A stretch of 64,000 nucleotides of DNA from Collinsella sp. (GTDB lineage Bacteria > Actinomycetota > Coriobacteriia > Coriobacteriales > Coriobacteriaceae): assembly GCA_019413925.1 (NCBI GenBank), contig DXMY01000011.1, positions 62,001 through 126,000 on the forward strand, in the 5' to 3' direction. The position numbers and the translations under genes are program-made. The notes under the pieces are model-generated. The model was not told where the DNA came from and did not search any database. It saw only the letters and a list, made by a program, of their open reading frames with translations. Below are positions 1 through 8,399 of the stretch, in pieces. Numbering within the stretch: position 1 is the stretch's first letter; every line of letters begins with the position of its first letter.

Positions 1-56
1 TTTCCCGCCCAGCGATCCATACGTTTGACCCGTTCATGTTGTTCGCGCTGTGCCAT
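1..56 (-). CDS. 5' end of an unidentified gene, cut by the window edge
   Basis: An ATG on the minus strand (complement of 54-56) follows a good Shine-Dalgarno (GGGAGGTG, 6 nt spacing). It opens a frame of 18 codons beginning MAQREQHERVKRMD that leaves the window. The visible residues are polar and charged. Nothing here identifies the product. It is divergent in position from no gene and lies downstream of thiI and its terminator. Confidence 0.5.
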   Translation of the reverse strand, partial: MAQREQHERVKRMDRWAG

Positions 57-231
57 AGCAAACACCTCCCAACACTATCGTGTCAGGCGAGAGGGGTCGC
101 GACGACTGGGTTCGCACATCGTCGCTCACGGTCTAACCAAAACCCGACCAAAACCTTGCGGAAAAGTGTCCATTTATTCAAGCACGCGTCGTTAAATGAA
201 CAATTTGGAAGCAAACGCCCGGATAGCAAAA

Positions 232-259
232 GGCCGACGATGCAAAAACATCGCCGGCC
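232..259 (-). terminator. Intrinsic terminator of the mihF-gmk-rpoZ-thiI operon
   Basis: On the minus strand an 11-bp stem (GGCCGGCGATG with CATCGTCGGCC, one wobble) closes a six-base loop and is followed by TTTT. It lies just after the thiI stop codon. Confidence 0.85.
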
Positions 260-270
260 TATGCAACAAA

Positions 271-1515
271 TTACTCGTGATATTGGTAAATCTCACGCGG
301 AGCGAGCTCCGAATGTTTGCGTTTTAAGGTCTTGGGGGCCTTATACGTGTTGCTGCCAAAATCGATATACTCGGTCTGTTTGAGCAGGCGCTCGATCATC
401 TCCTCGTGATCGAACAGCTCCCAGGCCTCATGCACGGCATCGAGCTTGGCATGCGTCTCGGGACGACGCGGCATAAAGAGCGTGCAGCAATCGGGCGCCG
501 CCTCGGTCGAGATATCAAACGTGCCGATCTCCTGGGCACGCGCGATGATCTCCTGCTTATCAGAACCAATGAGCGGACGGAACACGGGAATCTTCACGGC
601 TTCGTTGACGGCCATGATGTTCTCGAGCGTCTGGGAGGCGACCTGACCAAGCGACTCGCCCGTCACAATGGCCTTAGCGCCCTCGATATGCGCGATGCGC
701 TCAGCAACCGAATACATAATACGGCGATACATGATCACACGCAGGTTGCTGGGACAGGTGACCGAAATCTCGCGCTGGCAGTCGCCGAATGGCACAACAT
801 ACAGACGGCCGATCTGGACACCCGGCTCAAGGGCGCGAATGATATCCTGCACCAGATACTCGCTGGTATCTGGCGTCTGCGGACGACCGGAAAAATGCAC
901 CGGCACGCACACGGCTCCGCGACGCGCGAGCATCCAGGTCGCCACCGGCGAGTCGATACCCGATGACAACAGGGTCACGACCTTGCCGGCAGAGCCCACC
1001 GGCAGACCGCCCACACCGCGCTCAGAGCGCGCGTACACATAAACGCTGCCCTGAACAACCAGCACGTGCACCATCGCGTCGGGATCGTGCATCTGGACCT
1101 TTTTATCAGGGAACGCCTCGCACAGCACCTCGCCAACCTGTCGATTGATATCAATCGAGGTGAGTTCGTAATCGGTGTTAGAGCGCTTGGCATGTACCTT
1201 AAACGAGTCGAAGGGGCCAAACTCACGCAGCGCCTTTACAGCAGCCGCGCAGTACTCCTGCGGGTCGCGATTGGTGTGGTAGGCCAGGGAGACACGAGCA
1301 ACGCCGGGGACGGTGCGGATGACACGCGCCGCCTCGTCGGCCTGATGCTCGTTAAAGGTCACGAGGATATAACCGGAAATTCGAGACACGGCGTTCACGG
1401 AAAAGGCGGCCAAAGCCGCCTTAATGTTATCCATGAGGATATGCTCAAAATGTGCGCGGTTCTTGCCTTTCAGTCCAACCTCGTGATAGTGGACCAGGCA
1501 GACGCGAGCTGCCAT
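271..1515 (-). CDS. thiI: tRNA 4-thiouridine synthase ThiI
   Basis: 414 residues. ThiI transfers sulfur to U8 of tRNA and, in some organisms, to ThiS for thiamine synthesis. An N-terminal ferredoxin-like plus THUMP region (about 1-165) precedes the PP-loop ATP pyrophosphatase motif SSGIDSP at about 184-190. A conserved Cys pair (PDCCTLF, about 340) lies in the C-terminal part. The protein ends there, without the C-terminal rhodanese domain of the E. coli enzyme, so a separate sulfur donor is expected. The ATG follows the rpoZ stop codon directly, so it is the last gene of the mihF-gmk-rpoZ-thiI unit and is probably translationally coupled. Confidence 0.93.
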   Translation of the reverse strand: MAARVCLVHYHEVGLKGKNRAHFEHILMDNIKAALAAFSVNAVSRISGYILVTFNEHQADEAARVIRTVPGVARVSLAYHTNRDPQEYCAAAVKALREFGPFDSFKVHAKRSNTDYELTSIDINRQVGEVLCEAFPDKKVQMHDPDAMVHVLVVQGSVYVYARSERGVGGLPVGSAGKVVTLLSSGIDSPVATWMLARRGAVCVPVHFSGRPQTPDTSEYLVQDIIRALEPGVQIGRLYVVPFGDCQREISVTCPSNLRVIMYRRIMYSVAERIAHIEGAKAIVTGESLGQVASQTLENIMAVNEAVKIPVFRPLIGSDKQEIIARAQEIGTFDISTEAAPDCCTLFMPRRPETHAKLDAVHEAWELFDHEEMIERLLKQTEYIDFGSNTYKAPKTLKRKHSELAPREIYQYHE

Positions 1516-1797
1516 TTAGGCTTCAACAACCTTGTGGCCGAGTGCCTTCTCGTAACGGGCCTCGTCGTAGGAGATATCGCCGTCGACGATCTCGTCCATA
1601 GCCATCGAGATGGTATCGGCGCCGGAGAGCGCAATGGTGATGTCGTCGACATCCTGGACGGCGAGCACGCGATTGTGCTGGCCACGCAACATGCTGTTAA
1701 TGTCGCAGGCGCGCTTGGAGGCAAGCGAAGCGAGCAGGAAGCGGTTGTGATCGGTCTTCTCCAGAAGATCGTCAATGCAAGGCTTTACAACGGACAC
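1516..1797 (-). CDS. rpoZ: RNA polymerase omega subunit
   Basis: 93 residues, start GTG. Omega helps fold and assemble the beta' subunit of RNA polymerase. The N-terminal half (KPCIDDLLEKTDHNRFLLAS, then AxKRACDI) matches the family core helix in which a short protein begins with a conserved serine/asparagine-rich loop and a KRA motif. It sits between gmk (6 nt upstream) and thiI. The gmk-rpoZ pairing is common across bacteria. The recognition is by length, neighbours and the KRA motif. Confidence 0.88.
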   Translation of the reverse strand: MSVVKPCIDDLLEKTDHNRFLLASLASKRACDINSMLRGQHNRVLAVQDVDDITIALSGADTISMAMDEIVDGDISYDEARYEKALGHKVVEA

Positions 1798-1802
1798 GGA
1801 CC

Positions 1803-2372
1803 TCAGATCCTTTCATGCATATCGAGAACGCGAACGAGCTCATCGGTCGCGCGGTCGAGATCGTCATTCACCACGACGTCGTCGTAGCGGTCGGCAAGGG
1901 CAAGTTCATCGGCAGCGTTTGCCATACGCAGCTCGATCGTCTCGGGCGTCTCGGTACCACGACCGACAAGACGCTCACGAAGCACCTCGAGCGAGGGCGG
2001 CTTGATAAAGATCAACACGGCCTCGGGGAAACGCTCCTTGACCTGCAGGGCGCCCTGGACATCGATCTCCAAGATCAGAGACGAGCCAGAGGCGAGCTTG
2101 GATGTGACCTCGCTCACCAACGTCCCGTAGCAGTTGCCGTGGACCTCAGCCCACTCGACAAACTCACCGTTTGCCACGCGGCGGTCGAACTCCTCGCGCG
2201 TCAGGAAAAAGTAGTTGACGCCGTCGACCTCACCTTTACGTGGTGCTCGCGTGGTAGCCGAAACCGTCAGGCCCAGGTTCGAGCGACGCTCGCGCACACG
2301 AGTGACGAGCGTGCCCTTGCCTGCACCTGACGGTCCAGAAATCACAAAGAGCTTTGAATCCTGAGCGCTCAC
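1803..2372 (-). CDS. gmk: Guanylate kinase
   Basis: 189 residues. It phosphorylates GMP to GDP with ATP. The N-terminus carries the P-loop SGPSGAGKGTL (about residues 12-22). The GMP-binding segment SATTRAPRKGEVDGVNYFF (about 39-57) follows. GTG start directly after the mihF stop (TAAGTG), with no separate Shine-Dalgarno, which suggests coupling to mihF translation. The neighbour mihF is the classic actinobacterial partner of gmk. Confidence 0.96.
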   Translation of the reverse strand: MSAQDSKLFVISGPSGAGKGTLVTRVRERRSNLGLTVSATTRAPRKGEVDGVNYFFLTREEFDRRVANGEFVEWAEVHGNCYGTLVSEVTSKLASGSSLILEIDVQGALQVKERFPEAVLIFIKPPSLEVLRERLVGRGTETPETIELRMANAADELALADRYDDVVVNDDLDRATDELVRVLDMHERI

Positions 2373-2681
2373 TTATTTGGTCAGCTGCTCGAGGAGCTGC
2401 TCGCGCTGACGGACGCCGAGGCCCTGGACGCGACGGGTAGCGGAGATGCCGAGCTCCTCCATAATCTTGGCGGCCTTGGCCTTGCCATAACCGGGGAGAG
2501 ACTCGATGAGGGTGGAGACCTTCATGCGGGAAGCGATGGGATCATCGGAGTTGAGCACGGACTCGAGGGACTTCTCACCCTTCTTGATCTGCTCGCGAAG
2601 CTCAGCGCGGGCGTGACGTGCGGCAGCAGCCTTCTCAAGAGCCTGCTTGCGCTGCTCATCGGTAAGCTGAGGGAGTGCCAT
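2373..2681 (-). CDS. mihF: Actinobacterial integration host factor MihF
   Basis: 102 residues from the ATG that follows GGAGG with 5-7 nt spacing; a start four codons upstream has no ribosome-binding site. This is a nucleoid-associated DNA-binding protein. It contains the helix-two-turn-helix core ESLPGYGKAKAAKIMEELGI, followed by the basic stretch SATRRVQGLGVRQREQL typical of mycobacterial mIHF and Streptomyces sIHF. It is unrelated to the HU/IHF fold of proteobacteria. First gene of mihF-gmk-rpoZ-thiI. Its presence is one of the best taxonomic indicators in the window. Confidence 0.9.
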   Translation of the reverse strand: MALPQLTDEQRKQALEKAAAARHARAELREQIKKGEKSLESVLNSDDPIASRMKVSTLIESLPGYGKAKAAKIMEELGISATRRVQGLGVRQREQLLEQLTK

Positions 2682-2725
2682 TCGTACCTCCAAGTAGTTG
2701 GGTTATATCTGATTCAATAATTGGC

Positions 2726-2734
2726 ATTTTAGCA
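2726..2734 (-). promoter_or_regulatory. Extended -10 promoter for mihF
   Basis: On the minus strand TGC precedes TAAAAT (2726-2731), an extended -10 element about 45 nt upstream of the mihF start. No good -35 is seen at 17 bp. A second candidate, TTGCAC-17-TAACCT, lies further upstream. Confidence 0.5.
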
Positions 2735-2817
2735 CGTAGAACGTACAAAATGCCCAATCGCGGCTCCATAGGTTAGACGATACCTGCAAAAAGTGCAATA
2801 TATCGGTGGCAAAGTTA

Positions 2818-2875
2818 AGCCCCCGACCCACGATTCCACACAATAGATGGGAAAGTTTTCGCAGGCACGGGGGCT
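2818..2875. terminator. Long-looped stem between pyrF and mihF
   Basis: An 8-bp perfect inverted repeat (AGCCCCCG at 2818-2825 and CGGGGGCT at 2868-2875) separates pyrF from mihF. The T-rich side (TATTTTAT) is on the plus strand, while the minus strand has only TTAACTTT. It may end pyr transcription inefficiently or act as a bidirectional structure. Confidence 0.35.
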
Positions 2876-2920
2876 ATTTTATGCTAATGACACTCAAAAG
2901 TGATGACTTAAGGAAATCTT

Positions 2921-3637
2921 TTACGCGACGTTTTCGACCAGCTCGGCGACAATTGCGTCAAAAGCGGCAACCGGGTCGTCGGCACCGGTGATGGGACGTC
3001 CCACCACGATATGGCTCGCGCCGCGCTCGATAGCCTGAGAAGGCGTGGCAACACGGGACTGATCGCCCAGGGCCGCGCCCACGGGACGCACGCCCGGGGT
3101 CACGATGAGGGCATCGGGGCCCAGCAGCTCGCGCATATCGTGAGCCTCCATCGGAGAGCACACGATACCGTCGATGCCGTTGGTCTGAGCAAGCTTCGCC
3201 AGGCGGGCGGCCTCCTCGGCCACGGGCGACTCGACGCCGATCTCGGCCAGCGAATCCTGGTTCATGCTCGTGAGCACGGTGATGGCGACAAGCTTGGCAC
3301 GGTCCTCGCGCGCCTCCTCGACACCCTCGCGGCAGGCGGCGAGCATAGCGCCCGAGCCCAGGCCGTGAACCGAAAGCAGGTCGGCACCGGCAAGCGAGGC
3401 CGAGCGGGCAGCGCCGCGCACCTGATGCGGAATGTCATGGAACTTAAGATCGAGGAAGACCTTAAAGCCAAGGTCCTTAAAGGTCTTGACGATCTGGGGA
3501 CCCTCGGCGTAATAGAGCGTCATGCCAACCTTGAGCCAGGCGGCATGGCCCGAAAGCTCATGGGCGAGCTCGAGCGCACGCTCACGGTCGCAGTCGAGGG
3601 CGACGATAACGCGGTCGCGGGCTTCAGTCTCTAGCAT
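2921..3637 (-). CDS. pyrF: Orotidine 5'-phosphate decarboxylase
   Basis: 238 residues. It decarboxylates OMP to UMP, the last step of de novo pyrimidine synthesis. It shows the early strand VIVALD and the signature DLKFHDIPHQV with the catalytic Asp-Lys-Asp residues, plus the phosphate-binding VVGRPITGADDP near the C-terminus. The ATG overlaps the pyrD stop codon (GAATGCTAG), so the longer upstream frame is a read into pyrD and is not used. Last gene of the pyr operon. Confidence 0.95.
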   Translation of the reverse strand: MLETEARDRVIVALDCDRERALELAHELSGHAAWLKVGMTLYYAEGPQIVKTFKDLGFKVFLDLKFHDIPHQVRGAARSASLAGADLLSVHGLGSGAMLAACREGVEEAREDRAKLVAITVLTSMNQDSLAEIGVESPVAEEAARLAKLAQTNGIDGIVCSPMEAHDMRELLGPDALIVTPGVRPVGAALGDQSRVATPSQAIERGASHIVVGRPITGADDPVAAFDAIVAELVENVA

Positions 3638-4554
3638 TCGAAAGCACCTACCAGCTCGTTGATATCCTTCACGCCCTGGGACTCGGCCCAGGCCTCGAGC
3701 TCGTGCGCGATCCTGAGCGAAGCGCACGGATCGACAAAGTTGGCCATGCCGACCGACACGCAGGTAGCGCCGGCCAGAATAAACTCGGCCGCATCCTCAC
3801 CGGTCATGACGCCGCCGACACCGTTGATGGGGATATCAACGGCCTGGGCAACCTCCCAGACCATGCGTACGGCGATGTGGTGGCACAGCGGGCCCGAAAG
3901 GCCGCCCTTGGGCTTGGCCACGCGGGACTTACGGGTATGAACGTCGATGGCCATGCCCTGAATGGAGTTAATGACCGAAAGGCCGTCGGCACCGGCGGCC
4001 TCGAGAGCCTTGGCAATCTCGGCGACGTTAACCGGAGCCATCTTGACGAACAGCGGCTTGTCGGTCACCTTGCGGCAGGCGGCCATAACGGAAGAGGCGC
4101 CCTCGGGCGTAGAGCCCATAGCGGCACCGCCGGCGGCGATGTTGGGGCAGCTCACGTTGATCTCGTAGCCGGCAGCCCAGGGGCACAGCTCGACATACAT
4201 CTCGAGCGCGCGCACAAACTCGTCAACGGAGTGGCCGGCAACCTGGCAAATGACCTGGCAACCGTCCTTGGACAGTTTCTCGAGCCACGGGCCGGACTCG
4301 CGGGCGAAGGCAGCGACACCGGGGTTCTGCAGACCCACGGAGTTGATCATACCGCCGGGAATCTCGGCCATGCGGGGCGCAGGGTTGCCCGGCCAAGGCT
4401 CGGCGGCGCAGCCCTTAGTGGTGATGGCACCAAGCTGGGAGACATCGAAGAAGTTCTGGAACTGCCAGCCGTAGCCAAAGGTACCGGCTGCGGTGTTGAT
4501 GGGGTTTTGCATCTTGACGCCGCCGAAATCGACGGCCATGTTCACGGTACCCAC
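3631..4554 (-). CDS. pyrD: Dihydroorotate dehydrogenase catalytic subunit, class 1B
   Basis: About 307 residues. It oxidises dihydroorotate to orotate with FMN and passes electrons through PyrK to NAD. The active-site loop INVSCPN carries the catalytic Cys of class 1 enzymes. FMN-binding segments NTAAGTFGYG and GVGGVMTGEDAAEF are present. The GTG start overlaps the pyrK stop (TAGTG); an ATG five codons later is the alternative. Overlap with pyrK and its dependence on that subunit fix it as class 1B. Confidence 0.94.
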   Translation of the reverse strand: MGTVNMAVDFGGVKMQNPINTAAGTFGYGWQFQNFFDVSQLGAITTKGCAAEPWPGNPAPRMAEIPGGMINSVGLQNPGVAAFARESGPWLEKLSKDGCQVICQVAGHSVDEFVRALEMYVELCPWAAGYEINVSCPNIAAGGAAMGSTPEGASSVMAACRKVTDKPLFVKMAPVNVAEIAKALEAAGADGLSVINSIQGMAIDVHTRKSRVAKPKGGLSGPLCHHIAVRMVWEVAQAVDIPINGVGGVMTGEDAAEFILAGATCVSVGMANFVDPCASLRIAHELEAWAESQGVKDINELVGAFEC

Positions 4555-5345
4555 TAGAAGACCACCACCTTGGAAGCATCGAACACGGGGCCGCACATGC
4601 AGGCGCCCTTCATACCGTCGACCGTCTCGACGTTGCAGGTGTTGCAGGCGCCAAAGCCGCAGCTCATCATGCGCTCGAGCGACACCTCGCAGTACGCACC
4701 GGCCTCGGCGGCAGCGGCGGCGACTTTTTTCATCATGACGGCGGGGCCGCAGCTGGCCACGTAGTCGTAGCCGCCCTCGCCGAGCAGCTCGGCTGCCGGG
4801 TCGGTGCAAAAACCGTGCGTACCCAGCGTGCCGTCGTCGGTGCACACGTTAACCGTGGCGCCCAGCGCGCGGAACTCATCGACGCCCACGGCCTTGGAAG
4901 CGGTGCCAAAGCCCAAGCACACATCCACATCAACACCCTGCTCGGCAAGCATACCGGCAAGACACAGCACAGGCGGAACGCCGATGCCACCGGCGACGAG
5001 CAGGGCCTTCCTGGTGCCCTCGGGTACCATCCAGCCACGGCCACCGGGGCCCAGCAGGTTAGAAGTGGAGCCAGGGCCCATCTGGGACAAACGACGGGTA
5101 TCGTCGCCCACGACGGCGTACCACAGCTCGACGGTGCCGGCCTCGGCGTCGGCGCGGTAGAAGCTCAAGGGCACGCGAAGCAGCGAGGACGCATCGCCGG
5201 GTACGGCGATGTTCACAAACTGACCGGGCTTGAGCGCACTTGCAAGCTTGGGGGCCGAGATGACGAGCGAGAAGATGCCGTCGGCAATCTCCCGGTTCGA
5301 GACGACCTCGAAGTCGTGCATGCGTGCAGTGGAAGGTGTGGGCAT
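4554..5345 (-). CDS. pyrK: Dihydroorotate dehydrogenase electron transfer subunit
   Basis: About 263 residues from the ATG that has GGAG 7 nt upstream; the frame extends 12 codons further without a better site. A FAD-binding barrel (to about 100) contains PLSFYRAD. An NAD-binding Rossmann region (LLVAGGIGVPPVLCLA) follows. The C-terminal 2Fe-2S site has four cysteines in CGFGACNTC and GACMCG. It forms a heterotetramer with PyrD at the cytosolic side. A hairpin at 5393-5417 lies between pyrC and this gene. Confidence 0.93.
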   Translation of the reverse strand: MPTPSTARMHDFEVVSNREIADGIFSLVISAPKLASALKPGQFVNIAVPGDASSLLRVPLSFYRADAEAGTVELWYAVVGDDTRRLSQMGPGSTSNLLGPGGRGWMVPEGTRKALLVAGGIGVPPVLCLAGMLAEQGVDVDVCLGFGTASKAVGVDEFRALGATVNVCTDDGTLGTHGFCTDPAAELLGEGGYDYVASCGPAVMMKKVAAAAAEAGAYCEVSLERMMSCGFGACNTCNVETVDGMKGACMCGPVFDASKVVVF

Positions 5346-5392
5346 AGACGCTCCAATCCCCCATGCGGTTGCATGGTCCAAACGAATAGAAA

Positions 5393-5417
5393 GCGCGGCA
5401 CCGCAAGGGCACCGCGC
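5393..5417 (-). terminator. Weak hairpin in the pyrC-pyrK gap
   Basis: A 6-bp GC stem (GCGCGG with CCGCGC) closes a 13-nt loop and is followed by TTTCTATT on the minus strand. It lies in the only gap longer than 20 nt inside the pyr operon. It could attenuate the distal genes or simply stabilise the pyrC end. Confidence 0.4.
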
Positions 5418-5437
5418 ATAAAAGCGATAAGGCTATG

Positions 5438-6727
5438 CTAGCAGATGCAGCCGTCGGCAAGCGTCTGCTTACCGCCGACAAACACATCGGTGGCACGACC
5501 GGTAAGCGTGCGGCCGGCAAAACCGGAGTTCTCGGCGCGTGACTCGTAACCGTCCTCGCCAACCGTCCAGGTTGCGGAGGGGTCGAACACGGTCAGGTCG
5601 GCAACGGAGCCCGCCTTGACCTGAACCTGGTCGAGGCCCAGAATCTCACGCGGCTTGATGGCCATGAGCTCGACCATGCGAGCCATGCTCATCTTGCCCG
5701 TGTTGACCAGCTCGGTGAGCACGAGCGACAAAGAGGTCTCGAGACCGATCATGCCAAAGGGCGCAAGCTCGAACTCGCGGGCCTTCTCCCACGGGGTGTG
5801 GGGAGCGTGATCGGTGACGATAACGTCGACGGTGCCGTCGATGACACCCTGACGGATGGCCTCGGCATCCTCGTCGGTGCGCAGCGGCGGATTGACCTTG
5901 AGCGAGGTGTTGTAGGTCTCGTCCAGGTCGTTCTCGGTCAGGAACATGTGGTGCGGGGTAGCCTCGCAGGTCACCTGGACACCGGCGGCCTTACCGGCTC
6001 GCACGAGTTCCAGGCCATGGGCGGTGGAGATGTGCTGGATGTGAAGCTTGGCACCGGTCAGCTTGGCGATCTCGATATCGCGAGCGATCTGCAGCTCCTC
6101 GCCTGCCGCCGGCCAGCCCTCGAGGGCCAGACGGGTCGAGACCTTGCCCTCGTTGATCTGACCGTGGCCGACCAGATCCTCGTCCTGGCAGTGGCTCATA
6201 AAGACCTTGCCGAACATCTTGCCGTAGTCCATGCAGCGACGGAGCATGCCCGCGCCCTGCACGCCGCGGCCGTCGTCGGTGAAGGCGACGGCGCCGTGGG
6301 CGACCATATCGCCCATCTCGGACATGGCCTCGCCCTTAAGACCGCGGGTCATGGCGCCCGACGGATAGACGCGGCAGTGGCCGACCTCGGCAGCGCGGGC
6401 CTTGACGAACTCCACGACAGTGCCGTTATCGGTGACGGGATCGGTGTTGGGCATGGCGCACACGCCGGTGAAGCCGCCCTTGGCAGCAGCACGGGTGCCA
6501 CTCTCGATATCCTCTTTGACCTCGTAGCCGGGCTCGCGCAGGTGCACGTGCATATCCACCAGGCCGGGGACGAGATACTTGCCGGAAAGGTCGCGGACCT
6601 CGGCTCCCTCGACGGCGAGGTTCTCGCCGACCTCGGCGATCTTGTCGCCGTCAATCAGGACGTCGACGACACCGTCAAGCTCGACGGACGGATCGACGAC
6701 GTGGGCGTTCTTAAGAAGCAAGGCCAT
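5438..6727 (-). CDS. pyrC: Dihydroorotase
   Basis: 429 residues. A zinc amidohydrolase cyclising carbamoyl aspartate to dihydroorotate. Metal-binding DMHVHLREPG is at about residue 55, TDDGRGVQ near 150, the second histidine site HIQHIST in the middle and TDHAPHT near 300. The start is the ATG preceded by GGAGGTGCC; it overlaps the end of pyrB by 17 nt, so the longer frame reaching into pyrB is rejected. Confidence 0.95.
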   Translation of the reverse strand: MALLLKNAHVVDPSVELDGVVDVLIDGDKIAEVGENLAVEGAEVRDLSGKYLVPGLVDMHVHLREPGYEVKEDIESGTRAAAKGGFTGVCAMPNTDPVTDNGTVVEFVKARAAEVGHCRVYPSGAMTRGLKGEAMSEMGDMVAHGAVAFTDDGRGVQGAGMLRRCMDYGKMFGKVFMSHCQDEDLVGHGQINEGKVSTRLALEGWPAAGEELQIARDIEIAKLTGAKLHIQHISTAHGLELVRAGKAAGVQVTCEATPHHMFLTENDLDETYNTSLKVNPPLRTDEDAEAIRQGVIDGTVDVIVTDHAPHTPWEKAREFELAPFGMIGLETSLSLVLTELVNTGKMSMARMVELMAIKPREILGLDQVQVKAGSVADLTVFDPSATWTVGEDGYESRAENSGFAGRTLTGRATDVFVGGKQTLADGCIC

Positions 6728-7667
6728 TATCGGCACCTCCAAGCAGCAGATACAGGATAGCCATACGCACGCAGATGCCGGCGTAGACCTGCTCCAGGAT
6801 GACGGAGCGTTGCGGGTGGTCGGCCATGTAGGAGTCGAACTCGACGCCGCGGTTGATGGGGCCCGGGTGGCAGATGATCGCATCGGGCTTCATGAGCTTC
6901 TCGCGGTCCTTGGTCAGACCGAAGAGCTTGTGGTACTCACGAATCGTGGGGAACGGTGCGCCCTCGAGGCGCTCCTGCTGCACGCGCAGCATATAGACGA
7001 CGTCCAGCTCGGGCAGGACGGAATCGAGGTCGCTCGTCACGTGGTCGCAGCCCAGGACCTCGGGCGCCGGCGGCAGTAGCGTGCCGGGGGCGACGGCGTA
7101 GGTCTCGCAGCCCATGATCTTAAGGGCGGGGATCAGCGAGCCGCACACGCGGGAGTGCGCGATATCGCCGACGACGGCGACCTTCAGACCGTGGAAGTCA
7201 CCCTTGTGCTCCCAGATGGTATACAGGTCCAGCAGGGCCTGCGTGGGGTGGTTGTGCTTGCCGTCGCCGGCGCAGATAACGCTCGCGGGCGAGTTCTGCG
7301 TGACGATGTAGGGCGCGCCGGCGTGCTTGTCGCGCACGACGATGCAGTCGATCTTGTAGGCGTTGAGGGTCTCGACGGTGTCGACAAGGCTCTCGCCCTT
7401 GACCGTGGAGGTCGAGGAGCCGCCAAAGTTGAGGCTGTCGGCCGAAAGACGCTTCTCGGCGAGCTCGAAGGAGCTGCGGGTGCGCGTCGAGGGCTCGTTG
7501 AACATGTTGACGATGGTCTTGCCCTTGAGCGTGGGGACCTTCTTAATCGCACGCTCGTTGACCTCGGAGAACGCCTTGGCGGTCTCGAGGATGAGCTTGA
7601 TGTCCTCTTCGGAGTACTCGGTAATGTCGATCAGGTGCTTATGGTTGAACGCCACGGTACTACTCAC
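6711..7667 (-). CDS. pyrB: Aspartate carbamoyltransferase catalytic subunit
   Basis: 318 residues. It condenses carbamoyl phosphate and aspartate, the committed step of pyrimidine synthesis. The carbamoyl-phosphate site EPSTRTRSSFE is at about residue 59 and HPTQALLDLY near 140. No pyrI regulatory subunit is encoded next to it, so feedback control probably acts through PyrR on transcription. It overlaps pyrR by 8 nt and pyrC by 17 nt. Confidence 0.96.
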   Translation of the reverse strand: MSSTVAFNHKHLIDITEYSEEDIKLILETAKAFSEVNERAIKKVPTLKGKTIVNMFNEPSTRTRSSFELAEKRLSADSLNFGGSSTSTVKGESLVDTVETLNAYKIDCIVVRDKHAGAPYIVTQNSPASVICAGDGKHNHPTQALLDLYTIWEHKGDFHGLKVAVVGDIAHSRVCGSLIPALKIMGCETYAVAPGTLLPPAPEVLGCDHVTSDLDSVLPELDVVYMLRVQQERLEGAPFPTIREYHKLFGLTKDREKLMKPDAIICHPGPINRGVEFDSYMADHPQRSVILEQVYAGICVRMAILYLLLGGADNGLAS

Positions 7668-8244
7668 CTCCCAGCGGCGCAGAACCCACGTGGGAGCCCG
7701 GCGCGACGTCGTTGATCTCGACAGCGGTACGGCCGTCGACTTCCTTCATATATAGGTGCACGTTCTCCTCGTGCGACGAGGGAACGTTCTTGCCGACAAA
7801 GTCCGGCGAGATGGGGAGCTCGCGGTGACCGCGGTCAACGAGAACTGCCAACTCAATGCGGCTCGGACGGCCCAGATCCATGACGGCGTCCAGAGCGGCG
7901 CGAATGGTACGGCCCGTGTACAGGATGTCATCCACCAGCACGACGCGCTTGCCGTCGACGCTAAAGGGAATGTTGGTGGCGTGGATCGCGGGAGCGAAAT
8001 TGGTCGCATAGTCATCACGGTAGAAGCTGATGTCGAGGCTGCCGAGCGGAACCTCGACGCCCTCGATCTCCTTGATCTCCTCGGCGAGCTTCTTTGCCAG
8101 AAGGTCGCCGCGCGTGACGATGCCGACCAGAGCGAGGTCTTCACAGCCCTCGTTGCGCTCGAGAATCTCGTGCGCGATGCGGGTCATCGCTCGGTTGACG
8201 GCGGTCTCGTCCATGATGACCGCCTTGGGGGAAGTCGTGCCCAT
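7660..8244 (-). CDS. pyrR: Pyr operon regulator / uracil phosphoribosyltransferase PyrR
   Basis: 194 residues. In the family this protein binds UMP/UTP and pyr mRNA leaders to favour termination, and has uracil phosphoribosyltransferase activity. The PRPP-binding motif VVLVDDILYTGRTIRAALDA is clear (about residues 99-118). ATG has GAAGGAG 6 nt upstream. First gene of the operon pyrR-B-C-K-D-F. An attenuator lies directly upstream, as expected for autoregulation. carAB and pyrE are not in the window. Confidence 0.95.
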   Translation of the reverse strand: MGTTSPKAVIMDETAVNRAMTRIAHEILERNEGCEDLALVGIVTRGDLLAKKLAEEIKEIEGVEVPLGSLDISFYRDDYATNFAPAIHATNIPFSVDGKRVVLVDDILYTGRTIRAALDAVMDLGRPSRIELAVLVDRGHRELPISPDFVGKNVPSSHEENVHLYMKEVDGRTAVEINDVAPGSHVGSAPLGGE

Positions 8245-8256
8245 CGATCTCCTTCC

Positions 8257-8364
8257 TCACATGTCTTGACTGCTGACACAGTCAAAAAAATAGATGCCCG
8301 ACCGCTCAAAGCGGACCAGACACCCACAAGGAAGGGCTGCTCTATGGCAGCTATGTAATTCCAT
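8257..8364 (-). CDS. Possible pyr leader peptide
   Basis: A 35-codon frame starts at ATG (complement of 8362-8364), runs through the terminator hairpin and ends in TGA 12 nt before the pyrR ATG. Its C-terminal half is encoded by the terminator and its U-run (GIYFFDC). No strong Shine-Dalgarno is seen; GGGG is 13 nt upstream. The layout recalls the E. coli pyrL leader, but the open frame may be chance. Confidence 0.25.
   Translation of the reverse strand: MELHSCHRAALPCGCLVRFERSGIYFFDCVSSQDM
8284..8324 (-). terminator. Attenuator terminator upstream of pyrR
   Basis: On the minus strand a 13-bp stem with one bulge (9 bp outer, CCGC/GCGG inner, TTTGA loop) is followed by TATTTTTTTG. It lies about 40 nt upstream of pyrR. 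Its 5' arm overlaps the segment 8319-8328 that can pair instead with 8364-8373. Confidence 0.85.
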
Positions 8365-8381
8365 GTGGGTATCTCGTACCC
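8319..8381 (-). promoter_or_regulatory. pyr leader: antiterminator and anti-antiterminator
   Basis: The minus-strand leader can fold two exclusive ways. GATACCCACA (8373-8364) can pair with TGTGGGTGTC (8328-8319), which breaks the terminator. Alternatively GGGTA-CGAGA-TACCC (8381-8367) forms a hairpin that removes the antiterminator arm and frees the terminator. The loop CGAGA resembles the purine-rich loop that PyrR binds in Bacillus leaders. Binding by PyrR with UMP would favour termination. Confidence 0.7.
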
Positions 8382-8399
8382 CTTTAATGGTCAAGGGAT